A stretch of DNA of 64,000 nucleotides, taken from the NCBI RefSeq assembly GCF_046156265.1, contig NZ_JAWDIR010000043.1:62001-126000 (forward strand), in the 5' to 3' direction. Below the pieces are notes generated by a model, which saw nothing but the letters and a program-made list of their open reading frames with translations, was not told the DNA's origin and ran no database searches. Shown one piece after another: positions 1-7,946 of the stretch. The position numbers were made by a program, and so were the translations under genes. The first letter of the stretch is position 1; every line of letters starts with the position of its first letter. The DNA is from CAMDHY01 sp046156265 (lineage in GTDB: Bacteria; Pseudomonadota; Alphaproteobacteria; Rhizobiales; Segnochrobactraceae).

Positions 1-713
1 GGGCGATGGCCGCGGCCGCGGAGGCGTTGGCGCTCGCCGCCGCTGGCAGGTCGGAGGACATCACCGGGCGCGTCGTGATCTCCGCCACCGATGCGATCTC
101 CGCCTATCTGCTCCCCGACATCCTCGAGCACATCCGGGAGCTCGCCCCGCAGCTGACCCTCGTCGTGATCTCCACCGATTCGATCAGCGACCTCAGGCGT
201 CGAGAGGCCGACATCGCCATACGCCACGTCCGCCCGACGGAGCCGGAGCTGATCGGCCGGCTGGTCTCGGAAATGCCCGCGCACTTCTACGCGGCGGAAA
301 CGTGGATCGCCCGGAACGGCCTGCCGCGAAAGGTGGCTGACCTCGGCGGCGTCGACCTGCTCGCTTTCGATCCGGTCGAGCAGTTCGTCGCGCATCTCGC
401 CGGGGTCGGCATCGCCGTGACGGCCGATCAGTGCCGTCTCGTCTCGGCCAACGCCGTCGTCCTGTGGGAGATGCTGCGGCGGGGGCTCGGCGTCGGCATG
501 ATGTTGCGCGAGATCGCCGAGCGCACGCCCGGCCTGGTGCGGCTGCTGCCGGATTGGCCCGGGATCCAAGTACCGATCTGGCTCGTCACGCACCGCGAGC
601 TGCACACGAGCAAGCGCGTGCGACTGGTCTTCGACGCGATCGCCGAACGGCTGAGCCGGGACTCATCTCGAGCACTCGACGAGCAGCCGCAGGGGATCAG
701 TCTCGGTGGTTAG
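1..713 (+). CDS. LysR-family transcriptional regulator, 3' part (5' end outside window)
   Basis: The reading frame is open from the left edge, so the N-terminal helix-turn-helix lies outside the window. The visible ~236 residues form a LysR effector-binding domain: it opens with the typical 'GRVVISATD' strand, contains 'RREADIAIRH' and the hinge-like 'RRGLGVGMM' segment, and ends about 20 residues after the last conserved helix. LysR proteins are cytoplasmic activators or repressors that respond to a small co-inducer. The target cannot be deduced because the divergent partner is not visible. The stop codon lies only 5 bases from the CCA end of the convergent tRNA-Arg gene. Confidence 0.85.
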   Translation, partial: AMAAAAEALALAAAGRSEDITGRVVISATDAISAYLLPDILEHIRELAPQLTLVVISTDSISDLRRREADIAIRHVRPTEPELIGRLVSEMPAHFYAAETWIARNGLPRKVADLGGVDLLAFDPVEQFVAHLAGVGIAVTADQCRLVSANAVVLWEMLRRGLGVGMMLREIAERTPGLVRLLPDWPGIQVPIWLVTHRELHTSKRVRLVFDAIAERLSRDSSRALDEQPQGISLGG

Positions 714-718
714 TGAAA

Positions 719-795
719 TGGCGCGCCCGGAACGATTCGAACGTCCGACCCCCAGATTCGTAGTCTGGTGCTCTATCCAGCTGAGCTACGGGCGC
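719..795 (-). tRNA. tRNA-Arg (anticodon ACG)
   Basis: Read on the minus strand, this folds as a full cloverleaf. The acceptor stem is GCGCCCG paired with CGGGCGC, followed by discriminator G and an encoded CCA. The D-arm carries AGCTCAGCTGGATAGAGC, the anticodon stem is CCAGA/TCTGG with loop CTACGAA (anticodon ACG, complement of 759-761), and the T-loop is TTCGAAT. The A at position 34 is normally edited to inosine by TadA, so it reads CGU, CGC and CGA. Confidence 0.95.
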
Positions 796-837
796 GTGGC
801 CGGCGGCGGGTCCTTGCGGAGCGCCGCGGCGGGATCG

Positions 838-866
838 AGATAGCCGCATCGTCGGCGCATTGCAAG
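838..866 (-). promoter_or_regulatory. Sigma-70 promoter of tRNA-Arg
   Basis: On the minus strand CTTGCA (866-861), a 17-base spacer and CTATCT (843-838) match the Rhizobiales housekeeping consensus CTTGAC-N17-CTATAT. The -10 box sits about 40 bases upstream of the mature tRNA 5' end. Promoter function is inferred from motif and spacing. Confidence 0.6.
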
Positions 867-952
867 GGTGTGACGATGGCGGCGTCCACAAGTCTGAGCG
901 CGCGATGTCGCGGCGGGGCGGCGGCGGTCGCACTGCCCCGGATCTCCCTCAA

Positions 953-2332
953 TCAGGCCAGCCGCAGGTACCAGGCATAGTCGCGATCACTCACCTCCGC
1001 GAAGAAGCGGTCGCACTCGGCTTCCTTCACTGTCAGGAAGACGTCGTGGAAGCGCTCCCCGAGCCGGCGCTTCAGGACCTCGCCCCGACGAGCGCGAGCC
1101 AGCGCCTCCGGCCAGTGGCGGGGCAGGCTCGGCGCGATCTGGGCGTAGCCGTTGCCGGTGATCGGCACGGACGGCTCGAGCCCCGCCTCGACGCCCTCCA
1201 GCATGCCGGCGAGGACGGCGGCGAGCGCCACATAGGGGTTGGCGTCGGCGCCGCAGACGCGGTGCTCGAGATGGCGCGCGGCCGGGGGCCCGGCGGTCAC
1301 GCGGATCGGCACCGAGCGGTTGTCGATCGCCCAGGCCGGCCCGACAGGCGCGTAGGAGTTTGCCCGGAAGCGGCGGTAGCTGTTGGCGTTGGGGGCGAAC
1401 AGCGCCATGCCCTCCGCCATCGTCGCCTCGAGGCCGGCGATCGAGGCGCGCAGCAGCGCGTTGCCCTCCGGCTCGTCGCCGGCGAAGAGATTTTTGCCAT
1501 CCGCGTCGGCGAACGAGACGTGCAGGTGCATGCCGGAACCGGCGCGGTCGCCATAGGGCTTCGCCATGAAGGTCGCGGCGTAGCCGTGATTCTCCGCCAC
1601 CGCCTTGACGAGGCGCTTCCACAGGATGGCGTCGTCGCAGGCCCGGAGCGCATCGGTGCGGTGCTCCAGAACCACTTCGAGCTGGCCGGGGGAGTATTCG
1701 GAGATCAGTGTCCGCGCCGGCAGGCCGGTGGCCTCGGCGGCCTCGTAGAGGCCATCGAGGAAGCCGGAGAAATCGGAGAGGTCCTGCATCAGGTATGCCT
1801 GCAGGTCGGCCTGGCGGAAGCCGTTCGGCGCCGTCGGCGGCTCGGCTCTCAGCTCCGCGGCCGCCTCGCCGTCGAGGAGATAGAACTCGAGCTCGACCGC
1901 GGTGACCGGATGCAGGCCGCGCGCCTTGCAGGCCTCGACGACGCTGGCGAGCGCGTGGCGCGGGTCGGCCTCGGTCGGTCGGCCGTCGCGCTCGTAGGAG
2001 GTGAGCAGCAACTGCGCCGTCGGGCTGTCGCGCCACGGCACCGGGCAGAGCGTTCCCGCGATCGGCCGGCAGACGCGGTCGCTGTCGCCTTCCTCCCAGA
2101 CGAGCCCGGTCTCCTCGACGTCGGCGCCGCGGATGTCGAGCGACAGGATCGAGCAGGGCAGGGGGCGGCCGTTGCGGTAGGCGCCGAGGAGCTCCGGCCG
2201 GCGCAGGATCTTGCCGCGCTGCACGCCGGAGGGATCGGTGATGAAGGCCTCGAACTGAACGATCTCGGGATGCGCGGCAAGGAATGCCTCCGCCTCCGCG
2301 ACGTCGGCGATGAAGGACGGCTGCGCTGGCAT
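953..2332 (-). CDS. Glutamine synthetase family protein (gamma-glutamylputrescine synthetase-like)
   Basis: A 459-residue ATP-dependent ligase of the glutamine synthetase fold. An N-terminal beta-grasp domain is followed by the catalytic barrel: metal-ligand strand 'VELEFYLL' (146-153), 'SEYSPGQLE' (211-219), 'GSGMHLHVS' (265-273), 'NSYRRF' (317-322) and 'HRVCGADANPY' (357-367). Length and motif spacing fit the PuuA-like subgroup, which joins glutamate to amines such as putrescine, better than GlnA (about 470 residues with an adenylylation loop). No other puu gene is nearby, so the amine substrate is open. The ATG at 2332 is the first start that gives a normal N-terminus; the frame stays open far upstream, but that part looks like antisense of neighbouring genes. 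Confidence 0.85.
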   Translation of the reverse strand: MPAQPSFIADVAEAEAFLAAHPEIVQFEAFITDPSGVQRGKILRRPELLGAYRNGRPLPCSILSLDIRGADVEETGLVWEEGDSDRVCRPIAGTLCPVPWRDSPTAQLLLTSYERDGRPTEADPRHALASVVEACKARGLHPVTAVELEFYLLDGEAAAELRAEPPTAPNGFRQADLQAYLMQDLSDFSGFLDGLYEAAEATGLPARTLISEYSPGQLEVVLEHRTDALRACDDAILWKRLVKAVAENHGYAATFMAKPYGDRAGSGMHLHVSFADADGKNLFAGDEPEGNALLRASIAGLEATMAEGMALFAPNANSYRRFRANSYAPVGPAWAIDNRSVPIRVTAGPPAARHLEHRVCGADANPYVALAAVLAGMLEGVEAGLEPSVPITGNGYAQIAPSLPRHWPEALARARRGEVLKRRLGERFHDVFLTVKEAECDRFFAEVSDRDYAWYLRLA

Positions 2333-2393
2333 GGCGTTGACTACCGCTTCCGGAGAGATCCGGCCCCCCCGGCCGGCGCTGGGTGGATCCGCG

Positions 2394-2726
2394 TCAGTGG
2401 CGGCGGGTGCCGCGCTCGCGGTAGCGTCCGTCCTGCAGGCTGTCGAAGATCTCGTCCACCTGCGGGTGCCGCACCGGTTCGCCCGATTCGTCCGGCAGAA
2501 GGTTCTGCTCGGAGACGTAGGCGACGTACTCGGTCTCCGAGTTCTCGGCGAACAGGTGATAATAGGGCTGGTCCTTCGAGGGACGGATCTCCTCGGGGAT
2601 CGAAAGCCACCATTCTTCGCTGTTGCTGAAGCTCGGATCGACGTCGAAGACGACGCCGCGGAACGGATAGAAGCGGTGGCGGACCACCTGTCCGATCCCG
2701 TACTTGGCAGTGCGGTAGCTGTGCAT
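2394..2726 (-). CDS. hspQ: Heat shock protein HspQ
   Basis: A 110-residue cytoplasmic protein consisting almost entirely of the HspQ/YccV-like (hemimethylated-DNA-binding) domain, with the family signatures 'KYGIGQVVRHRFYPFRGV', 'WWLSIP', 'PYYHLF' and 'YVSEQNL'. HspQ is known as a specificity-enhancing factor for Lon protease and was first described as a protein promoting degradation of mutant DnaA. It lies 61 bases upstream of the glutamine-synthetase-like gene on the same strand. A CTTGAC hexamer on the minus strand (2818-2813) could be its -35 element, but I see no convincing partner box and no clear heat-shock promoter. Confidence 0.93.
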   Translation of the reverse strand: MHSYRTAKYGIGQVVRHRFYPFRGVVFDVDPSFSNSEEWWLSIPEEIRPSKDQPYYHLFAENSETEYVAYVSEQNLLPDESGEPVRHPQVDEIFDSLQDGRYRERGTRRH

Positions 2727-2921
2727 TGGAATCCACGGCGCGTCGACGGGCCGCGGCCGCGCGCCCCCGGTTGATCGCCCGTCCGCCGTGATGCCTGCCC
2801 ATATGGAGACAAGTCAAGCGGAAGCTGCCGCGGCTGCGGCAATGCGCGCCCCTCCGGCAATCGCCGAGAAGGCAACCCGGGACGGGTTACCAGCGTTGCG
2901 GGTCGAGCGAGGGAGTGTTCG

Positions 2922-3914
2922 ATGCGGGTCGCGGTAGTTCTGAATACGTCGGCGGGCAGCCTGCTCGGCGTCGACGACGCGGAGGCCGCAATCGCGGAGG
3001 CCTTCGCCGTCCGCGGTTTCGACGCTACGTTCGAGCCCGATGACGGCCGTGAGCTTAACGACCGGATGGACGCTGCGGTGGCCCACGGCGCAGACGCCGT
3101 GGTGGTGGGCGGCGGTGACGGGACCATCGCCTGTGCCGTGCAGCGGCTCGCCGGCACGGGCGTGGCGCTCGCCGTTCTGCCCCTCGGCACCGCAAACCTG
3201 TTCGCCCGCGACCTCGGCATGCCCCTCGATGACATCGGCGCCGCGGTGGAGGCGATCGCGGGCGGCAATGCGCGCGACATCGACGTCGGCGAGGTCAACG
3301 GCCACGTCTTCGTCTGCAACTCCGTCCTCGGCCTTGCCTCGCGACTGGCGAAGCGTCGGGAGCGCTTCCGCGGCTCTTTCCGGGTGCGTGACTGGTGGGC
3401 GTTTCTGGTGTCCGCCTGGCGCGGGCTCGTGCGCTATCCCGCGATGCGTCTGGAGCTCGAGGCGAACGGCCGCAAGCGGGTGCTGCGCACCCGCGCGCTG
3501 ACCGTCGTCGACGGCGACTACGAGGAGGGGTTCGGGCGCATGTTCTCTCGCTCCGCCCTCGATGACGGCCGCCTCGTCCTCTACGTCGCGGCGTCGCTGA
3601 CGCCGTGGCGGGCGGTGGTGCTGGGGGTGCGCATGGCGTTCGGCCGCTGGCGCGACGCCGCCGACCTCGAACGCTTCGAGGCGGATGCCTTCACCATTCG
3701 CAGCCGGCGCAAATCCGTGCGCGTGATGAACGACGGCGAAATCCTGCTGCTCGCCCCGCCGCTGGCCTATCGCATCCGGCGCGGCGCCTTGAGGGTGATC
3801 GTGCCGCCCCGGCTCGAGGCGCCGGGCGACGCAACGACCGCGCCCGCTTCCGGCGACGCCGCGCTTCCGGCGGCCACGGGCCGTGCGCCGGCTAACGCGG
3901 GTCTCGCGGCTTGA
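2922..3914 (+). CDS. Diacylglycerol kinase family lipid kinase
   Basis: A 330-residue lipid kinase. The N-terminal nucleotide-binding half has 'VVGGGDGTI' (61-69) and 'LPLGTANLFARDLG' (86-99), the hallmarks of the DAGK catalytic domain in YegS/BmrU-type kinases. The C-terminal beta-sandwich follows ('DDGRLVLYV', 'VRVMNDGEI'). The last ~35 residues are Ala/Pro-rich and look disordered. Such proteins phosphorylate diacylglycerol or related lipids at the inner membrane surface. The stop codon is 40 bases before the start of the metallophosphoesterase, so the two are probably cotranscribed. Confidence 0.9.
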   Translation: MRVAVVLNTSAGSLLGVDDAEAAIAEAFAVRGFDATFEPDDGRELNDRMDAAVAHGADAVVVGGGDGTIACAVQRLAGTGVALAVLPLGTANLFARDLGMPLDDIGAAVEAIAGGNARDIDVGEVNGHVFVCNSVLGLASRLAKRRERFRGSFRVRDWWAFLVSAWRGLVRYPAMRLELEANGRKRVLRTRALTVVDGDYEEGFGRMFSRSALDDGRLVLYVAASLTPWRAVVLGVRMAFGRWRDAADLERFEADAFTIRSRRKSVRVMNDGEILLLAPPLAYRIRRGALRVIVPPRLEAPGDATTAPASGDAALPAATGRAPANAGLAA

Positions 3915-3954
3915 CCGGCGGATCGCTCACGGAAGCTCGGGCGCGAGCCGCACG

Positions 3955-4794
3955 ATGAGGCGCCTCGCTCACATTTCCGATCTCCATTTCGGCCGCACCG
4001 ACGAGCGGGTGGTGGAGGCGCTTGTCGCCGAACTCAATTCGGAGCGGCCCGACCTCGTGGTGGTGAGTGGCGACCTCACGCAGTCGGCGCGGAGCGGCGA
4101 GTTCCGGGCGGCGCGCCAGTTTTTGGATCGTCTCGTTTCGCCGTGGATCGCGGTGCCTGGCAATCACGACATCAGCCCGTACCACCTCGTGCAGCGCTTC
4201 TTCGATCCGTTCGCTCGTTTCCGCCGGTTCATCCACCCGGTGACCGAGCCGGTGTTTCAGGACGAGGAGATCGGGCTCGTCGGCATCAACAGCGCACGGG
4301 CGATGATGCTCGAGCTCAATTGGGCGCACGGCAGTCTGAAGCGATCGCAGATGGAGCGTGCCGAGGAGCGCTTCGCGGCGATGCCCTCGCCGCTCTTTCG
4401 CATCGTCGTCGCCCACCATCCCTTCCTGCCGCCGATGGACGAACCGACCGTGCGCACGGTCGGACGCGCGGCAGAGGCGCTTGATCGCTTCGAGCGGGCC
4501 GGCGTCAAGCTGACATTGTCCGGCCATCTCCATCTTGGTTATGCCCGGTTTCTCGAGCCGGTCCTGTCGGGCGGACACATTGCCGACGTCAAGGCGCGGG
4601 CGCCCGAGCGGGCGGCGACGCGCTCGCTGCTGGTCGTGCAGGCGGCCTCGGCGACGTCGACGCGGCTGCGCGGCGAGCCGAACGCCTACAACTACATCCG
4701 CATCGAGGACGGTCTCGCCGCGATCGAGCCGCGCATCTGGACGGGCCGGGACTTCGCCAATGCCGAGGGTGCAGGCAGTTCGGTCGGCCGCTAG
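3955..4794 (+). CDS. Calcineurin-like metallophosphoesterase (class III phosphodiesterase)
   Basis: A 279-residue cytoplasmic metallophosphoesterase with the full metal-ligand series: 'DLH' (9-11), 'SGDLT' (38-42), 'PGNHD' (68-72), 'VVAHHPF' and 'LSGHLH'. This is the layout of CpdA-like cyclic nucleotide phosphodiesterases and related lipid phosphodiesterases; the substrate is not certain. I start at the ATG at 3955, which directly begins the first beta-strand; an earlier in-frame ATG at 3883 would overlap the kinase gene and add an Arg-rich tail. Its TAG stop shares the bases CTAG with the stop of the convergent VOC gene. Confidence 0.88.
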   Translation: MRRLAHISDLHFGRTDERVVEALVAELNSERPDLVVVSGDLTQSARSGEFRAARQFLDRLVSPWIAVPGNHDISPYHLVQRFFDPFARFRRFIHPVTEPVFQDEEIGLVGINSARAMMLELNWAHGSLKRSQMERAEERFAAMPSPLFRIVVAHHPFLPPMDEPTVRTVGRAAEALDRFERAGVKLTLSGHLHLGYARFLEPVLSGGHIADVKARAPERAATRSLLVVQAASATSTRLRGEPNAYNYIRIEDGLAAIEPRIWTGRDFANAEGAGSSVGR

Positions 4795-5219
4795 TCGAGA
4801 AACAACTTCCGACGTCCCAGGTCGTGGAAAAAACGCAGTAGATAACCGTCCGGATCCTGGACGAGAAACTGCCTGTTGCCAAGTTCGTCCTGACCCGCTC
4901 GGTACCAGGAGTCTTCAATTGGCCGAAACAGCGTCACACCGGCCTCCACCAACCGGGAGACGACTTCGTCCGCATCATCGACTTCGATCTGGAAGTTCAC
5001 ACCGCGGCCGAACGGTGGCTCGCGTTGTCCGGTGGTCCAGTGGTCGTTCTCCTGTTCCAGCATCAGCTCGGCCCCGGAGAGGCTAAGGTAGGCAAATCCT
5101 TCCTCTGGTCTTTCGTACAAGACCTCGAATCCAATGATGTTCCGGTAAAATGCGAGACTCGCCTGAACGTCCCGGCAAAGTAACTCTGGTACGAGGCGAG
5201 GGCGTACATTAGAGTCCAT
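4791..5219 (-). CDS. VOC family protein (glyoxalase / bleomycin-resistance type)
   Basis: A 142-residue protein made of two beta-alpha-beta-beta-beta modules of the vicinal-oxygen-chelate fold: 'SLAFYRNIIGFEV' near the N-terminus and 'FLVQDPDGYLLRFF' near the C-terminus. The arrangement resembles bleomycin-binding resistance proteins and small glyoxalases; chemistry cannot be assigned. Its codons are visibly less GC-rich than those of its neighbours (for example TTCAATTGGCC and GGAAAAAACG stretches). The gene overlaps the CitE stop by 11 bases if started at 5219. An in-frame ATG at 5234 is the alternative start. Confidence 0.82.
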   Translation of the reverse strand: MDSNVRPRLVPELLCRDVQASLAFYRNIIGFEVLYERPEEGFAYLSLSGAELMLEQENDHWTTGQREPPFGRGVNFQIEVDDADEVVSRLVEAGVTLFRPIEDSWYRAGQDELGNRQFLVQDPDGYLLRFFHDLGRRKLFLD

Positions 5220-6243
5220 GCGGGGTCTCACCATCCCGCGCCGCCACCTGTCGCGCGAGGTCGACGATCACCTTCGCCTGCTTCCAGGTGGCGTCGTCCT
5301 GCATCTTGCCGTCGATCATCACCGCACCGGTGCCGTCCGGCATGGCGTCGAGGATGCGCTTCGCCATTGCCACCTCTTCCGGGCGCGGGCTGAAGACGCG
5401 CTTGGCGATGTCGATCTGACTCGGGTGCAGCGACCAGGCGCCGACGCAGCCCATCAGGAAGGCGTTGCGGAACTGCGCCTCGCAGGCGGCACCGTCCGAG
5501 AAGTCGCCGAACGGCCCGTAGAACGGCTTGATCCCGGCGGCCATGCAGGCGTCGACCATCTTCGCGACCGTGTAGTGCCAGAGGTCCTGCTGGAAGGCCG
5601 CGCGCGGTGCGTCACCCGCGGCGTCGGCGAGCACGACATAATCGGGATGGCCGCCGCCGACCCGCGTCGTCTTCATGCCGCGGGAGGCGGCGAGGTCGGC
5701 CGGGCCGAGGCTCATGCCGTGCATGCGCGGGCTCGCGGTCGCGATCGCCTCGACGTTCTTCACCCCCTCGGCCGTCTCGAGAATGGCGTGGATGAGGATC
5801 GGCTTCCTGACGCCACCCTTGGCTTCCAGCTGCGCGAGCAGCTGGTCGACATAGTGGATGTCCCAGGGACCCTGCACCTTCGGGACCATGACGACGTCGA
5901 GCTTGTCGCCGATGGCGCCGACGATCTCGACGACGTCGTCCAGCATCCACGGGCTGTCGAGGGCGTTGATGCGCGTCCACAAGCCGGTGTCGCCGAAGTC
6001 GGTCGCCTTCGCCATTTCGATGAAGCCGCGGCGGGCGGCGAGCTTCTGGTCGGCGGGAATGGCGTCCTCGAGGTTGCCGAGGACCACGTCGACCTGGCGG
6101 GCGAGGTCCGGCACCTTGGCGCGCAGCTTGTCGAGATGCGGCGGCACGAAGTGGATCATCCGCTCGACCCGCACCGGCAACTCGCGGAGCGGCATCGGCG
6201 CGCCGATGGCGAGCGGCTGGTAGAAGGCGCGCGGTGTCTTCAT
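5209..6243 (-). CDS. CitE/HpcH-HpaI family CoA lyase (malyl-CoA lyase-like)
   Basis: A 344-residue TIM-barrel lyase. The magnesium-site segment 'NLEDAIP' (near 57), the CoA-contact region 'MVPKVQG', the catalytic strand 'MSLGPADLAAS' and 'GPFGDFSD' match the CitE-like family that cleaves or forms 3-hydroxyacyl-CoA thioesters such as malyl-CoA, beta-methylmalyl-CoA and citramalyl-CoA. Similarity to Mcl1-type lyases, for example 'RGMKTTRVGGG', makes malyl-CoA or methylmalyl-CoA chemistry plausible; this is inferred. It is cotranscribed with the cupin gene 79 bases upstream and overlaps the VOC gene downstream. Confidence 0.85.
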   Translation of the reverse strand: MKTPRAFYQPLAIGAPMPLRELPVRVERMIHFVPPHLDKLRAKVPDLARQVDVVLGNLEDAIPADQKLAARRGFIEMAKATDFGDTGLWTRINALDSPWMLDDVVEIVGAIGDKLDVVMVPKVQGPWDIHYVDQLLAQLEAKGGVRKPILIHAILETAEGVKNVEAIATASPRMHGMSLGPADLAASRGMKTTRVGGGHPDYVVLADAAGDAPRAAFQQDLWHYTVAKMVDACMAAGIKPFYGPFGDFSDGAACEAQFRNAFLMGCVGAWSLHPSQIDIAKRVFSPRPEEVAMAKRILDAMPDGTGAVMIDGKMQDDATWKQAKVIVDLARQVAARDGETPHGL

Positions 6244-6322
6244 CGGACGGTCCCCCTCGTTGCCTGCGGAGCGTGGCCGATCCTTCGCACCCGCACAAGA
6301 TCGGCGGGACGCCGCAGCGGCC

Positions 6323-6811
6323 TCAGCCCTCCGGCCCGAGCGGCGGGCCGAGGAGGTCGCAGCGCCACTTCCGGCACCAGGCGTTGCGGAGCGCAGGATC
6401 GAGCACGCCGTCGACGAAGGCGGCGTCGAGCTCCGAGAAGAGCGCGAGCGAGTCCCACCCCGGCACGATCATGACGAGCTGGCGCGCCGGGCGATCGGTG
6501 ATGTTGCGGAAGGCGTGCACGGCATTTCCGGGCGTCACCACGAGGTCGCCCTCCGACGCGTGGAACGTGCGCTCGTCGATCCGGTAGAGGTAGCTACCCT
6601 CCAGAACCCGGAAGATCTCCGTCTCATGGTGCCGGTGCAGCGGCGGGCCGAAGCCCGGCTGGTTGGTCGTCTCGATGATCGAGAACGCGCCGCCGGTCGC
6701 TGTCGGCGGCAGCCGCTCGACCACCTCGACGCCGATCGAACCAACGCGCACGCGCGGTGCGTCGGCAGAGGACTGGTTGAAGTAGGGAATCTGCGGGAAC
6801 AGATCGTCCAT
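6323..6811 (-). CDS. Cupin domain protein
   Basis: A 162-residue single-domain cupin. The first metal motif appears as 'PPLHRHHETEIFRVLEG' (His, His, Glu ligands) and the second as 'PGNAVHAFRN' (His ligand). The protein may be a small metal-dependent dioxygenase, isomerase or sugar-binding protein; no diagnostic residues narrow this down. It starts 6 bases after the stop of the upstream acyltransferase gene and is followed by the CitE-like lyase, all on the minus strand, so the four genes 7825-4791 probably form one transcript. Confidence 0.82.
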   Translation of the reverse strand: MDDLFPQIPYFNQSSADAPRVRVGSIGVEVVERLPPTATGGAFSIIETTNQPGFGPPLHRHHETEIFRVLEGSYLYRIDERTFHASEGDLVVTPGNAVHAFRNITDRPARQLVMIVPGWDSLALFSELDAAFVDGVLDPALRNAWCRKWRCDLLGPPLGPEG

Positions 6812-6817
6812 CTCAGG

Positions 6818-7825
6818 CTACCCCTCCGAAGGCCCGATGTGTGAGGCGTCGGCTCGCGCCTCGGCCGCCGCGATGCGCCGCGATCGCCGTCCGGCCTGCT
6901 TGGTCTCCCACTTGCGGTGCGCCCACATCCACTGTTCCGGCGCCTCGCGGATCCAGCTTTCGAACTGGGCGTGCATGGCGGCGGTGGTGGCGTGGACATC
7001 GGCGATGCGGTCGTCAGTGTGGCTGACCGGCACCTCGACCGCGTCGATGACGAAGCGCGTGCCCTCGAGGCGGCGGACGCGGCCGGCGATCATCGGCACC
7101 CCGCCGATGCGCGCGGCCATCGCCGGGAACGGGTTGGCATAGGCCGGCCGGCCGAAGAACGGCACCTGGATGCCGGCCGATTCGCGCAGGTCCCCCAGCA
7201 CGGCGACCACCTGGCCGCGCTTCACCCGGCCGAGCATCTGGCGGGCGGTAGCGGAGCCCTTCGGCAGCAGGCCGCCGGGATAGAGCGGCGCGCGGAGCGC
7301 CTGCAGCCAGTCGTCCACCAATGGGTTGCGCAGCGTCTGGTAGACGCCTGTCGACGACAGCTTCGCCGCATTGGCCGCCTGGATGACGACCTCCCAGTTG
7401 CCCATGTGCAGCGACACGAGCACCGCGCCGTCGCGGCCGCGGGACAGCGTCTCGAGGCCGGCAGGCGTCACCTCGAAGCGGGAGGGGTCGGCGACCAGCC
7501 GGTCGAGCTGGATCGTCTCGGCGGTGACGCGCCCGAGGTTGCCCCACATCTCGCGGGCGATCCAGCGGCGCTTCTCGGCGGGCAGCTCCGGGAAGGCGTG
7601 CTCGAGATGGTCGAGGGCACGGGCGTGGCGCGGCAAGAGCGGCGCGATCGCCCGCCACATCGCCGCCATCGCATCGGAGGCGACCGCGACCGGCACCGCC
7701 CGAACCGCGCCCGTCGCCACCATCAGGAGCCCGAACTCGAGCCGCCGCAGGGCGCGGGTGACGATCGAAGGCGGTGGCTTGATGTGTCGCTCGTCCATCG
7801 GCCGATCGGGCTGCGGGCGGCTCAT
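6818..7825 (-). CDS. lpxL: Lipid A biosynthesis lauroyl/myristoyl acyltransferase (LpxL/HtrB family)
   Basis: A 335-residue inner-membrane-associated acyltransferase. An N-terminal hydrophobic segment ('FGLLMVATGAVRAVPVAVA') is followed by the H-X4-E catalytic motif 'HMGNWE' and the downstream strands 'VVAVLGDLRESAGIQVPFFG' and 'EQWMWAHRKWE' typical of LpxL/LpxM enzymes, which add secondary acyl chains to Kdo-lipid A. Length is slightly above the usual ~310 because of an Arg-rich C-terminal tail. A start at the second methionine (codon 10) is equally possible. Cotranscription with the cupin gene is suggested by the 6-base gap. Confidence 0.88.
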   Translation of the reverse strand: MSRPQPDRPMDERHIKPPPSIVTRALRRLEFGLLMVATGAVRAVPVAVASDAMAAMWRAIAPLLPRHARALDHLEHAFPELPAEKRRWIAREMWGNLGRVTAETIQLDRLVADPSRFEVTPAGLETLSRGRDGAVLVSLHMGNWEVVIQAANAAKLSSTGVYQTLRNPLVDDWLQALRAPLYPGGLLPKGSATARQMLGRVKRGQVVAVLGDLRESAGIQVPFFGRPAYANPFPAMAARIGGVPMIAGRVRRLEGTRFVIDAVEVPVSHTDDRIADVHATTAAMHAQFESWIREAPEQWMWAHRKWETKQAGRRSRRIAAAEARADASHIGPSEG

Positions 7826-7946
7826 CGTCCAAGGTCGCGTTGACCGGCGTGGCGAAGCCCGATAGGCGACGGTGGATACCGACCGCGGCGCCGACGCGCA
7901 ATCCCGCCGCGGCCGAAGCTCCCCCTCCGGCGAAAACGGGCGCGAG

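Noticed and set aside
2333..3319. N-terminal extension of the glutamine-synthetase-like protein by more than 300 residues
   Set aside because: The open frame runs antisense through hspQ and the lipid kinase gene and is Arg/Ser/Pro-rich without any domain; high GC produces such frames.
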